From contig VZSE01010866.1 of NCBI GenBank assembly GCA_013398275.1, positions 248,001-312,000 on the forward strand: a stretch of 64,000 bases of DNA. The letters are read 5' to 3'. This DNA comes from Promerops cafer (lineage: Eukaryota > Chordata > Aves > Passeriformes > Nectariniidae). Positions 26,441 to 36,900 of the stretch are shown piece after piece. The stretch's first letter is position 1; each line of letters starts with the position of its first letter. Made by a program: the position numbers and the translations under genes. Below the pieces are notes generated by a model that did not search any database, was not told the origin of the DNA, and was given only the letters and a program-made list of their open reading frames with translations.

Positions 26441-29159
26441 AGTAGGATAGGCCTATCTACTTGGGCACATGCTGTTCTCTTTATCCTCATATTTCCTATA
26501 TTCTCTCACCTCCTAGAGGGAGGATCGGTAAGGTAGGTTTGGGACTTCAGAAAAAAAAAAACAACAAAACAACAGTTTCTTTTTTTTTTTTTTTCAGATC
26601 CAGCTGTTAATGTCTGTTTTTCAGTTTGGATATTAGACTGTTGTATGGGTTGACTTGCTCTACATGTGTACACTGTCAAGCCCAAGAAGATTCTGATTTC
26701 CAGCATTCTTAGAAACAAACAATAAATAGACTCCCTGGATTTTAGTTCTTAAAGGTGAAACTAACAATGGTGAATTGTATTCTAACATAATATTTACAGT
26801 GCTTCTTCCAGGTCTAGTATATTTCATGATGTTTGTGAAGTGAAAGCCAAACCCCAAAAGATCCCTGTATATAGTGCTAATGTTTTGATTTAAAAGCTTA
26901 AATGTTGGTAGCAGGATTTCCATTTTCTGTTCTGTTTTTCTGTCGCTTTGGAAACTCAGACAGTCTTTGTGCTCAGTCTGAAGGCCCCTGAGGTACAACT
27001 GGTGTGAAGGTGTGACATAATCAAAATTTCTTAGCTTTTGGACCTCATATTGCACTTTAATCTGCATGCCCTGCATCTCCTGTGCATTAGCATATCACCT
27101 CATCATCTGCAATTGACCACAGTGGGTTAAGGTTCCTGACATGATTTACAGCTAATTCCTCTTTACAATTTGGAGACAGAATCTCATTCTGTCTCTAGTG
27201 TGAAATCCTAAATGAGAAGTCTCAGCCACATGTGCATTGTTAGCAGTGAATGATTTTTAGTGAAAATCCCAGGGACCAAATGACACAGAATGTTTGGCAT
27301 AGTGGAAAGTCTTAGAACAGGATCTTGTTTTCTTGGTCATCCAGCCAGTGAGGACCCCATATTAGAAGGATAAACTTGTCTCACTGGTATACGTTAGTAT
27401 AAAGTAGTAAGTATTAATTTAGGCCATTCAAAGAGATTTTACCTCTTTTTTTACCTCTTTACCCTGGGGAGGCAAGGAGTGTTACTCATCAGAGGCAACC
27501 ACCAGGGGCTGTGATGGTTTTTTGTCATAGAAACAGGTTAATTTGTTTCCTTTCCAGTAACAATGTCAAGAAGTAAAATTTATCTTGATGAATTCAGGAC
27601 TAATGGAGGTGGGTGTTGGATTGAGGTGCTTAGACACTCAATTCCTGTATCTGTACGAAAAGATTTTTTTACCCACAGATCTCAAACTCAGTGCCTCCTC
27701 AGAGGTGCTCTTTCACACAGTTCCTGCATCCTGGAGTGCTCTCCCACTCCTGTCTCTCTGCAAGGCCTCCTTTTTTTTCAGCCATGCCAATGCTAGGTGG
27801 AGTCCCAGAGCATGGAGTTCAGCCTCCAAAAATCCATCTGAGCATCCTGATTTTCCTTCCAGCTTATGCTGTATGCATATTTACCTATCCCAGATCTTTT
27901 TATCTGGCATCTGGAGATGGCTTTCTTCTGCAGGAGGAATTGAGGATCAATTGAGGATCAGGTGATGCCTTTCAGATGCTTTTGGTTGTGCTAGAAGGTG
28001 AAGAGAGAAGGGCATGAGGTTGTTGTCTCTCACAAGACATTGGGATTGTTTGCTGGTCAGATCACAGGCACCAGCTGTGAGTAAGCCTGTTTCTTAATGA
28101 ATCCAATCTCTCCTTCCATCAGCTAAGTGCCAAAGGAAATGGTGGTTTTCTGACCGTGAGAGAAATGGCTGCTCCTGATGCTAGTGGGGAAACTAAGTGT
28201 GCATTCCAGTCTTCTCTGAACACTTGGTAGTGATTCTTTTTTAGCATTTGTATCAAACAAGCTGTTCATATAGGCTCTAAATAATGTGTGAAGCTATGAT
28301 CAGTGATTGGAGACTCCAAAACTGAAGTTACAGCAGTTCTGTCTGTTTCTAATGGAATACTTTTCTTAGTGGAAAATGAAAGTGTGTCAAAGGTTAAATG
28401 TGGCTTGGGCTATTTGGTTCTAAAAAACACAGGCAGATTTCAAAACTTGTCTACCACACAAAGTTGTCCTTGAAATCTAGCTTGTTTTTGTCCAATCCCA
28501 TGATCAGCAGAATACTTTGGATTTACAACATCCAAGCTGGAGCTTGGAAGGCCCCAGGATGTGCATTACAACTATCAGAGCATCAGGTTTTTGGTTATAA
28601 ATTCTGCAGCCTTGGAAGACCTGGGAACTCCAGGCATTTTAACTTGCTGGAATCTGTAAACTTTTTGGCATGGAACCAAGAGCATGGAAGATCTGAGAAC
28701 CCCATGTTTTTGTCTCTCATGTGATCCTAATTTCAGTTCTTTTCTTTTGGACATAATTTTCCCTTTAAGCTTATTGCACAATCAGTGTTGGTTTGGGTTT
28801 TTTTTTAATCTGAGCTTTCAGCTGTATGCAACTGTATGTCAGTTATAAGCTATTATTTTCAACTCTTGTTCCTTATCTCCTTCTCATGGACTTCCAGGAT
28901 TCAGAGCAGTGACTGGAAAGATGTAGTCACTGAGTTTATACTCAGCAATCTTTGTCCTTTGCCTATCTAATGTACCCTGAAGAAGGCTTGTAAAATTGAG
29001 TTCGTGGTCAATATAATTCTAAAGAAAAGACTGAATTTAAGAACCATATCCTTTGAACACTTGGTAGCATATGCATTTGTACATCTCTCTGCAGGGCTCA
29101 GTATGCTTCTGAAGTCATGTGGCAGGGTTACTAAAACTCGTGATTTGAAAAATAATTAA
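26441..29159. other. Non-coding, mostly unique sequence
   Basis: An A-run (26550-26575) next to a T-run (26580-26594) forms a weak inverted pair. A 138-codon minus ORF (26660-27076) resembles no family I know. AATTGAGGATC is tandemly doubled at about 27936-27957. Confidence 0.5.
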
Positions 29160-29332
29160 TTTGAGAATGGTGCAGTGGTTAGTGAGCTAGCTGAGGATAT
29201 GTGAGGCACAGATTTGGTTTGCTCCTCTGCCAGCAGTTTCCTGTTCATCCTCAGCAAACATCTTAGTCCTCGAGTTCCCCATATTTAATACAGTGACAGT
29301 AGCATTATCCTACTTAATAGAAACTGCAAGAT
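29160..29332 (+). mobile_element. MIR-like tRNA-core SINE
   Basis: The segment follows the MIR layout: a GTGCAGTGGTTAGTGAGCTA start (tRNA-derived head), the CTCCTCTGCCAGCAGTTTCC part, CTCAGCAAACATCTTAGTCC, a TCGAGTTCCCCATATTTAAT part, then GCATTATCCTACTTAATAGA. Individual blocks are diverged but the order and spacing fit. Birds keep only old MIR copies. Confidence 0.55.
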
Positions 29333-32300
29333 AAAATATATAATAAGGTGAAAAATGACTTGTGTACCATGGTGACTGGACTTTTTATTTTTCCTTTTTT
29401 AAAAACCTCTAGAGTTTCTTATTTAATTTTCAGGAATAAGCTCAAGGTATTTTTGCTCAACCTTCAGTATTTTTTCCTATTCTTGCCTGTTGTAGTCCCT
29501 CTCCCTCTCACTGGGTCAGCAAGCTCACTGAAGGGGAATGTCAAGTAAAATTGATTTGAAACTTCTAAAAGGGGGAAAAGAACTTTATTTTTTTCTATAT
29601 TGCTGATATACCTTTTCTATCTGTATTATGTATTTTAAAATATGTGTTTGTAAATATGTTTATAAACTTGGTCAGCTATTGCTGTTTTACAGCACGATTC
29701 CATGAGCTAGTTGTGCAAAAACAGCTGAGGAGGGCAGAAACAAACAGAGAGGTTCAGGAGCACTGTAGCTGGGTGTAATTGGCACTGAAGTTCTGGTGAG
29801 ATTAAACTACAGGATGAGAAAAAAAATTAAATAATTTGTGACATTCACTAAGAAATGAAGATAATGGCATGTGTGCTTTGGGGACTGTGGTGGACTGTTC
29901 CCAGGAGGGAACCAAATAAATTAGTTTCAGTAGGAGAGGCAGCCTCTGCTTTTTGACCATATTACTGATACCCTTCCTTTCCATTTTTTAGCTGCACCCA
30001 TTGTGACATTGATTTTCATACCTGGTATCCGAAAGCAGCCTAAATTTTTACCCTTAATATTTGGAAGAGCCATTTAAATGCAATGGATTGATATTTATTG
30101 CCGTGTCCCAGGCATATACATGTGGGACTGAAATTATTTTCTTGATATGAAGGCATCACTCAGCAACAAAATTCTGTGATTCAGTAATCAAACATTAATG
30201 AAGTACAGAGTGAGCTTTTGAATGTTTTTCATGCCCTGATTACTAAACAGAGGTAATATCTGTAGTGAAGCAAAATGTGTTTGTCCTCATGCTGAGGTTA
30301 CGCTGCTGAGTGGGACCCTGAAAGGTGCTGATGCCACGCAGCAACACCTTCTGCTGAAGGCTCACTCAGAGGCAGAGTTGAGTGCAATGGCTGGTCAAAA
30401 CACAGCTGGACGGACTGCTTACAGCTTTTTCACCATTTATATTTTCAGCAAGTAAGCAGCCCCGTGTGGTTTATTAACTGAGCTACCTGAACACTGAGTT
30501 AGAGTTGCAGCAGCAGGAAGTGGTTTCTAATCTGTAAAGATTCTCCGTGGCTGCCAATTCAAGTGGCTCAAGGTTACTGAGGCTTGTAAAGTCTCCCTGG
30601 TGGCCACAGCATAACCATAAGAGAGTTATATGTTTTCTTGCTACACAGCAGGAGGAGAGGCTGATCTGGAACCGTGTTTTCCCCACTGCTCATTGCTCAG
30701 GTCTGGATTTTTAAGCTGTCTGTTGACTTCATGTGTGTCTTTGGTTGGGACTGTTCTGAAGTACAAACTGTGCTGTAGACCAGTCATGGAGATCTCTTAA
30801 TGGAAGGAATATTAGAGGTAATGGTGCAATAAACCAGTATTTTGTAGTATTTGAAGGTAAAAATAGAAAACTGGAAAACTTCAATAAGTTCTAATAACGA
30901 AAACTTGGAAAAAAAAGGTTAGAGGTATAGTTGTTTTGCTTTTTAACCACCAGTAGAAAGTTTCCACTATTTACAAACTATTACAGTATTTGTATTTGTA
31001 TACAGTATTTGTGAAAATTTTTTGCTTATTCCAGAATATTCTTTTAATTTTTTAACCTTGAGGAGGACAGATGAATTATTTTTATCATGTACTTTGAATG
31101 GGAAGGCAAATATTTATATTGCATTAATTTTCACAAGGGCACAGCAATTTTTTTTTCTGTAGCTGGTCTAAGTCAGTGTAAATTTTATGGCAAACCAAAG
31201 GGTGCAAAAACTAAAAAGCTAAAAATGCTTTAAAGTACTTGTGTGTTCTTACAATTTTTTGGCTGAGAGATCAGTTTTGTATGACAAGTGAAAACCACTG
31301 AAAATATCTAGCTGCAGCATTGGTTCGCAGTGGTACAACTTTACACTTCCAGTAAGTGAATTTCAAACAGAAGAGGTTTCTCAGTCTTCTAAATCCATAC
31401 TCAGACATTTGCCTTGTGTTCCAATGTGAGTTATCCTGCAGGCTCTGGTGTTCAAGGCAGGTACCTGGCTGTGACCTGGAAGTTGCTTCCATGTTTTTTG
31501 CTGAGAATGTTGCTTCATGATAACCGCTTATGGTGAAGTTTGTATGTGCACCCTAGACATGTATAGAAATGCCCATTCTACGTTGGTCAATGCTAATTTA
31601 TCTTTTTTTACTTGGGTGTTTTTTGTGTTAAGTTTTTCTGCTGTCACACACAGTGCTGAGCAGTCATCTGCAGTCGTCTTTCTGATGGACACATTTGATG
31701 CAGGGAGCTTTGAAATTACTTTTCAAAAGCAAAGTGAACAAACATTGTTGATATGGGCTTGGACCTGCCTGTTGTGAAAATCTTATTTTAGAGCAGAAAA
31801 GGTGAGAGAGAGATATTACACATTCAAATACTGGGTATTTCATGTACTTTATTGGTGGAGGTATCTTTTAGCAGAAGAAAGTCAAGAAAGGTACAGCACT
31901 GCTTTAGGGTGTTGATTCTGATGTTGTTACGTAAAAATTACAGAATCCTTAGAGGCTTTTGGCCATAGATATGTAAGATTGAATAAATGTTATATTATCT
32001 TTTTTCAAAGACATTTGATATAACCGTTAACAATGCATGTGGAGGGGTCAGTTGAAAATTGCATAGAATTTTGCTTTTCGTGGTAGCCGTATTTCCTTCA
32101 CAGTGGCCTCTTAATGTGGTTTCTTTCTTTACAGAAAGAAAAGAGTAACCTGCATTTTAAATCTGCTACAGCACTTTGCATCATTGGTGCACTGCTTTTG
32201 CACTTATGACAAAATGACAAATTTGGAAGTACGGGGAGTAGTGACCTGAAGTGTTTCTCTTCCTCCCCTCCAGGCACTTGCATGCATATGCGCAGGCACA

Positions 32301-32934
32301 CGTGCACAGTCGTGCCCTCCCTGTTTCAGAGTCCTAGCAGGCATGTTGCACTCCTCTGTGGAAAAGAAATGTGTCATTTGGGTCAGTGTTTCTAGTTCAC
32401 AGATGACCTGTGATGTAAGATGGCTTATTGCTGTGCACAACAGGAATCTCTGATGTACTTGTTAAATACCGTGTAAATAGCTGCGGGCTCAGATCCCCTT
32501 ACATTTCAGGAGTTTTAAGAATTGAATGATGACCTCGTAAGAGGCAGCAGCTCTGCTTTTCCGGTTCTGGTTAATTATATCACGAGTGATGGTGTCGCGT
32601 TATGTGCATGTACAATTGAGATGTGTGCCTAAGCAGTGTGTGCTGGGCGCTAGCCTATTCCCATTGCTTGTCCCGTGGGATTTGTTTAAGCCAGAAAAAA
32701 ATGTAAGTCACTGTTAATGAGCAGAGAGAGGTTAGCACCTGTCTATGTAATCCATACTTTTTCTGTATTTTATTGCATCGAAGGAATATCACTGCCTAAC
32801 GGTTCTAGCGCATAAACAGCTAAACAGTACTTGACATTTAAAGAGATTTTCTGTTGTGCACTTGTATAGTCAAGAGTAATTCTAATCCTATTAAAGATAT
32901 TATGTCATGGAGGCGTGTCCTGGAGGCGAAGGTT
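29333..32934. other. Non-coding, upstream of TSPAN9 exon
   Basis: This AT-rich intronic or upstream sequence contains no recognised exon or transposon. A purine-pyrimidine alternating stretch (TGCATGCATATGCGCA) lies at about 32279-32294. Confidence 0.5.
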
Positions 32935-33135
32935 TCTGCTAACTGGCCCGATGGAAAGCAGAGGGGAGGGGCGAGCAGAAGGGCGGATTTATTACTCGAT
33001 AGTTAGGTCAGGGATTTCTGTGGGAAATGCCCAGTGGTTGCAGTTGCTGATGATTTCACGGCAACAGCAGTGAAACACAGAGTGCGCTCCGATAGCTGGT
33101 TACTGAATGAGACACTGCAAATGGGTGGAAAGAAA
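32935..33135 (+). promoter_or_regulatory. Candidate promoter / 5' leader upstream of TSPAN9 exon
   Basis: Two SP/KLF-type GC boxes lie close together (GAGGGGAGGGGCG at about 32961-32973 and GGGCGG at 32981), followed by an AT-rich ATTTATTAC stretch and a CpG-containing segment. Beyond it, 33141-33200 is a purine-rich GAGAGA tract typical of 5' UTRs. Local GC and CpG exceed the surrounding intronic sequence. Its position about 0.9 kb before the first coding exon suggests an alternative TSPAN9 start site. There is no direct evidence of a TSS, and no clean TATA box or splice donor was identified (CAG|GTGTAC at 33223/33224 is only a weak candidate). Confidence 0.35.
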
Positions 33136-33628
33136 AAAGACAGCGTGTGAGAGAGAGTCAGAGAGACACAGAGAGGGAAGCTGAGAGCAAGGAAAGTGCT
33201 CCGGCTCGAGGAGAGTCTCCCAGGTGTACTGCAGAAGCTTTTTGGAAATGGATGCAAGGACCATCTGCTGCCTATAGATTAGAGGACTGTAGACTAGGAG
33301 TGCAGAGAAAGAGCTTATGGCTCTTTTTAATAAAAATCAAAGTTCTGCATAACTGATTCATCAAGATAAATCATGAGTGTGCTCTTGCATGGGATATTAA
33401 TGTATAAATCCATGCTTCAGACAGACAGAGTTCAGCCTACATTGCTATAAAAAATAAACCCAGCAACAATGCAGTGAATAAATTCTGCAGTGATTATCTG
33501 ATTTATGTACGAAGAAAAAGAGAAGCAAAACACAGACAGCTCTTAGCGCACTGTGGCATTTGCAAGGCACTGCATTTAATGCTGAGAGATGCTATACATT
33601 AAATCTGACAACTGTGAAAAGAGAGATC

Positions 33629-33914
33629 ATGGAGAAGTCAAGTAGTGAGGATTCTTCAATTCACCGGAGTCCATCTTTGGATAGCAAAGACTCAGATTTT
33701 GCTAAACCTTCTACCTCAGGGAGGCAATTTGGTCGAGGTTTTACTGCAGGAGCTTTCTATGGTACAACTGGATCACGCACACAGAGCCACACTGGGGTCG
33801 GAACCGGGACCGGCGCTGGGACTGGAACTGGCGTAAAAAGTGAAAAATACAGTGCACCCAAAGGCAGCAAATACGTGGTCTTTTACCTGGATCTATCCTT
33901 TGTTTTCCTTTTAG
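33629..33914 (+). CDS. Possible in-frame N-terminal extension or alternative first exon of TSPAN9
   Basis: An ATG at 33629 sits in a strong Kozak context (A at -3, G at +4: atcATGg). It opens a frame that continues for 101 codons, without a stop, through the pyrimidine tract and splice acceptor, and meets the canonical TSPAN9 ATG at 33932 in frame. An upstream in-frame ATG at 33560 would add 23 more residues. The predicted peptide is Ser/Asp/Glu-rich (MEKSSSEDSSIHRSPSLDSK), then has a Gly/aromatic stretch (GRQFGRGFTAGAFYGTTGSR), then GTGTG repeats encoded by a short GGNACC-like hexamer repeat at about 33796-33832, then KSEKYSAPKGSK. The part over the acceptor becomes hydrophobic (FYLDLSFVFLLEF) only because it translates the pyrimidine tract. 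A transcript starting at the promoter-like region upstream and ignoring the acceptor would encode an extended tetraspanin. I do not recognise this peptide. It may instead be leader sequence with a chance ORF, or a separate exon using the weak GTAAAA donor at 33833. Confidence 0.35.
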
Positions 33915-33931
33915 AATTTAAGAAGTGCAAC

Positions 33932-33994
33932 ATGGCAAGAGGCTGCCTGTGTTGTTTGAAATACATGATGTTCCTTTTCAATTTAATATTTTGG
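33932..33994 (+). CDS. TSPAN9: TSPAN9 first coding exon (residues 1-21)
   Basis: The exon spans about 33915-33994: 17 nt of 5' UTR, then an ATG at 33932 and 21 codons that read as the N-terminus of tetraspanin-9. It has the short cytoplasmic start with juxtamembrane cysteines (C5, C7, C8), which are the usual palmitoylation sites of tetraspanins, and then the start of transmembrane helix 1 (KYMMFLFNLIFW). The acceptor is a T/C-rich tract ending TTTTAG at 33914. The donor is TGG|GTGAGT at 33994/33995, phase 0, so the next exon should begin with the rest of TM1. TSPAN9 is a four-pass membrane protein of tetraspanin-enriched microdomains, known from platelets and other cells. The family protein is about 239 aa, so only about 9 percent is here. 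The closest paralog, TSPAN4, differs at several of these residues, which is why TSPAN9 is preferred. Later exons were not recognised in the remaining 30 kb. Confidence 0.93.
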
Positions 33995-36900
33995 GTGAGT
34001 ACTGCCTTTTCAGTTGCCTTCTTCTGTTAGTGTATCCTGTACTGCTGCATTATGTGTATAGTGCATCTTTGAAGCAGTACAGTAAGTTCTCTCCTCCCCT
34101 CCCTCTCTCTCATACCTGCTTGGAATATTTTCAGTGTTAAACTTGTGTCTATTGGGAAATGCACATGCTTTCTATATCTTTATTGCTACCTGGTTACTGT
34201 AGTTTGGCTTCTAATTGCTCAGACTTGCTATTCTAATGTGCTTTGAACTGGGTTATCTAAGAAAGGGCAGAATTGTTGCCCTTTAAGGAAGACCAGAATT
34301 ATTGTAGCATTAAAATCCTGCAGTGGCTGGATTGTTTCATTCTGTTGTAATACTTGTTTTGCAAAAAGCTGAAGGTTAATTTTTAAAGTATATTTTCATT
34401 GTCACCATAAATCTCATTTGCTTTGTGTAAACTTCATTTGACAAACTGCTTTTTCATTTGAAGGAAGTTCTGTCCCATTTCTTCCAATTAAAAACAGTAA
34501 ACCATGTATGTTCTAACCTCTTAAGGTCTCAGCATAAATGTAAAATGCCTGGAATGGTGAATTAATCTGGATTCAATTTCAGCTGCAATTGTACACATTG
34601 GTGTGTGAAGTTGGAGACTTGCACTTTCCTCTCAGGGATCAAAATTGATTTTCCTCCATCAGCCAAGAGGCGTGAGGAGTTGTAACAATGAATGTTTCAG
34701 CCAGCAAGTTAAAAGCGTAATGGCTACTTTGAGCAAAGTGTTGTCACGTCCAAGGGAGGGAGGAAAAGTTAAGTCATCTCCCAGCTAAGCATCCTTCAGT
34801 ACAGTATTTTTAAAGAAATCACAGGCTAATTGAAATACTGAGTATTCATGAATATAACCCAATATGAAACGGTTTGCTTAGTTTGAAAGCAAAGGTCACT
34901 GCTTTCCTGGTGGTTACAAAGCTTGGGCACATGAACAAAACCATTCATGATTGTGATCCAGAAACATACAGTAAGCTTCATAAATAAATGAAAACACCAT
35001 CCTGGGATTTATTTTGGAAAAAGGGGCATTAGCAGTCTAGTTCAAATAGCTACCTCTGGTGTACAGATACCATTGTTCAAATTAGGAGCCTTACTAGCAG
35101 GTTGTCTGTTTATCTTGACCCACTTACTGAAATAACCTCTAAGAGCAAGAGTTAATGGGAGATTTGGTACAGTGTTGAACCGCTCACGCATCAGTGAGCT
35201 TTAATCAGTAATAGATTGAAATGCTACAATTCATGAACTTGTGGGCATCTTACTGAAATGGAAAGATAGAACTGATCACTGAAGAACATCTGATCAAAGT
35301 TCACTTATGATTTTAATTTTTTTTTCTTTTTCTCTACTCATACCCTACTAGAAAGTTGCCATAAGTATTTTTGGAATGAATAATTTTAAACACACCATAT
35401 TTATATCAAACTGGCTATTTGACTCAATGCTGCATTACTTTGACACCTTGAACTATTTTTTTTTCATAAATCTATGTGGTGACTAGTTTTAGAAAAGCTT
35501 TTATCTGGTCTCATTACTTATGTCCTCTGTGATCTGTTATGTAGGTGTCTCTTACTCCTCACCTCCTTAGATGCAACATCTTTCTTTGATTTTTTCTTCT
35601 TCCCAAGCAGCAATTTTCTTGACTCTGCATCAGACCTTCAGAGTCCATTTTTTCCATTCCCTGCAAGAACATTTCAGACTTCATCTGTGTGCTCATCTCT
35701 GTCTGCTCAGCTCCCACTGGACTTCTATACAAACACATTGCTGCTTAGGTTAAAACTAGCCTACCATCTGGAACAGTTCTCTAGTGTCCTGTGCTGCTTC
35801 AGTTCTTACTCTTACCTCTTAATCCCCTTCACACTCTCCTTACCATGTCTTTTGTTGTGAGGCTTATATCACTTCTGTTTCTATTACTAAGCTTTATCAC
35901 CACATCTCTATCCAATATTCTAAATATGCCCTTTTTTTGATGTGAACTATGCTGTTCAGAATGAAAATAATGCTCTGGCCTAGTGAATCTGAGAGATTAC
36001 TGGAAAATGCAAAATGTCAGGTACTTTTCAAAGTAGTTTGCAACAGACATGTGATCCTTCAGCCTGGTTTAAATTGCTCAGAAGTCCCCCCTTCTTCACT
36101 GTAGCTGTCTTACGCTAAATTTTGCAAGCCAGAATGATGTTCTCATGCATTCCTCCAGTTTTGCTGTATTCCTTTTTTTTTTTTTTTTTTTTTTTNTTTT
36201 TTTTTTTTTTTTTTTTTTGACTGGGCTGTTTTATTGTTTGAGACATTGAAATGAATAACATCATCCTTTGACTCATGGAAATGCAACTAGAGTGAAGCAC
36301 ACTACACTACATGTGTTCTGTAGTTTGCCACATCTGGCTTCATACCGGGAGCCTCCACTAGTTCCACCATGACTATCTGAGAGGCTGTGAATGTTTGGCT
36401 CTGTATGTGCCCCTTGCTGATGCTGGGCACCTGCAGCATCTCTCACTCCTGCCCTGAAGTCTCCCGCTAGCCCAGCACTGGACTCCCCACACAGCTCTGC
36501 CAGCGCCCTTCACTCCTACCCTGCCCTGCAGCACTCCCTGCTATTTCAGTCCTATCTTTCTTCTTAACCTGCTTTTTCCATTCACAGGTTTGCCTGTTCT
36601 CACTGCTTCCTTCTGAATATCTGTTAAGAAACCCAAGTCCAAAAATGTGAAGCTGTGGCCTGCTCTTGAGCAGTGACTGTCATCTTTCGTAATGCAAGGT
36701 GATTTAATTTTAAAGAGAGAAGCTTCAGTTTTAAACATGAAATTTCCTGAACTGTAATTTAAAACAGAATGGGCTCCTGGTCTTCAGAGATGAGGGGACC
36801 ACTTCCACACTTTTACTATCTAAAATGGTGCTTGTGAGATGCTTCCTCTGAAAATGAACACAGAAGGTGCCCTTTGGCATCCCAGCATGCTGGGCATGAT

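Noticed and set aside
26660..27076. 138-codon minus-strand ORF
   Set aside because: Composition is ordinary and no family was recognised. This length is plausible by chance across 128 kb of strand.
27563..27965. Overlapping 77-, 126- and 87-codon plus-strand ORFs
   Set aside because: Open in several frames at once, with no recognised protein and no splice-site support, so most likely chance.
36115..36300. Lys-rich minus-strand ORF
   Set aside because: A translation of the poly(A) run including the N.
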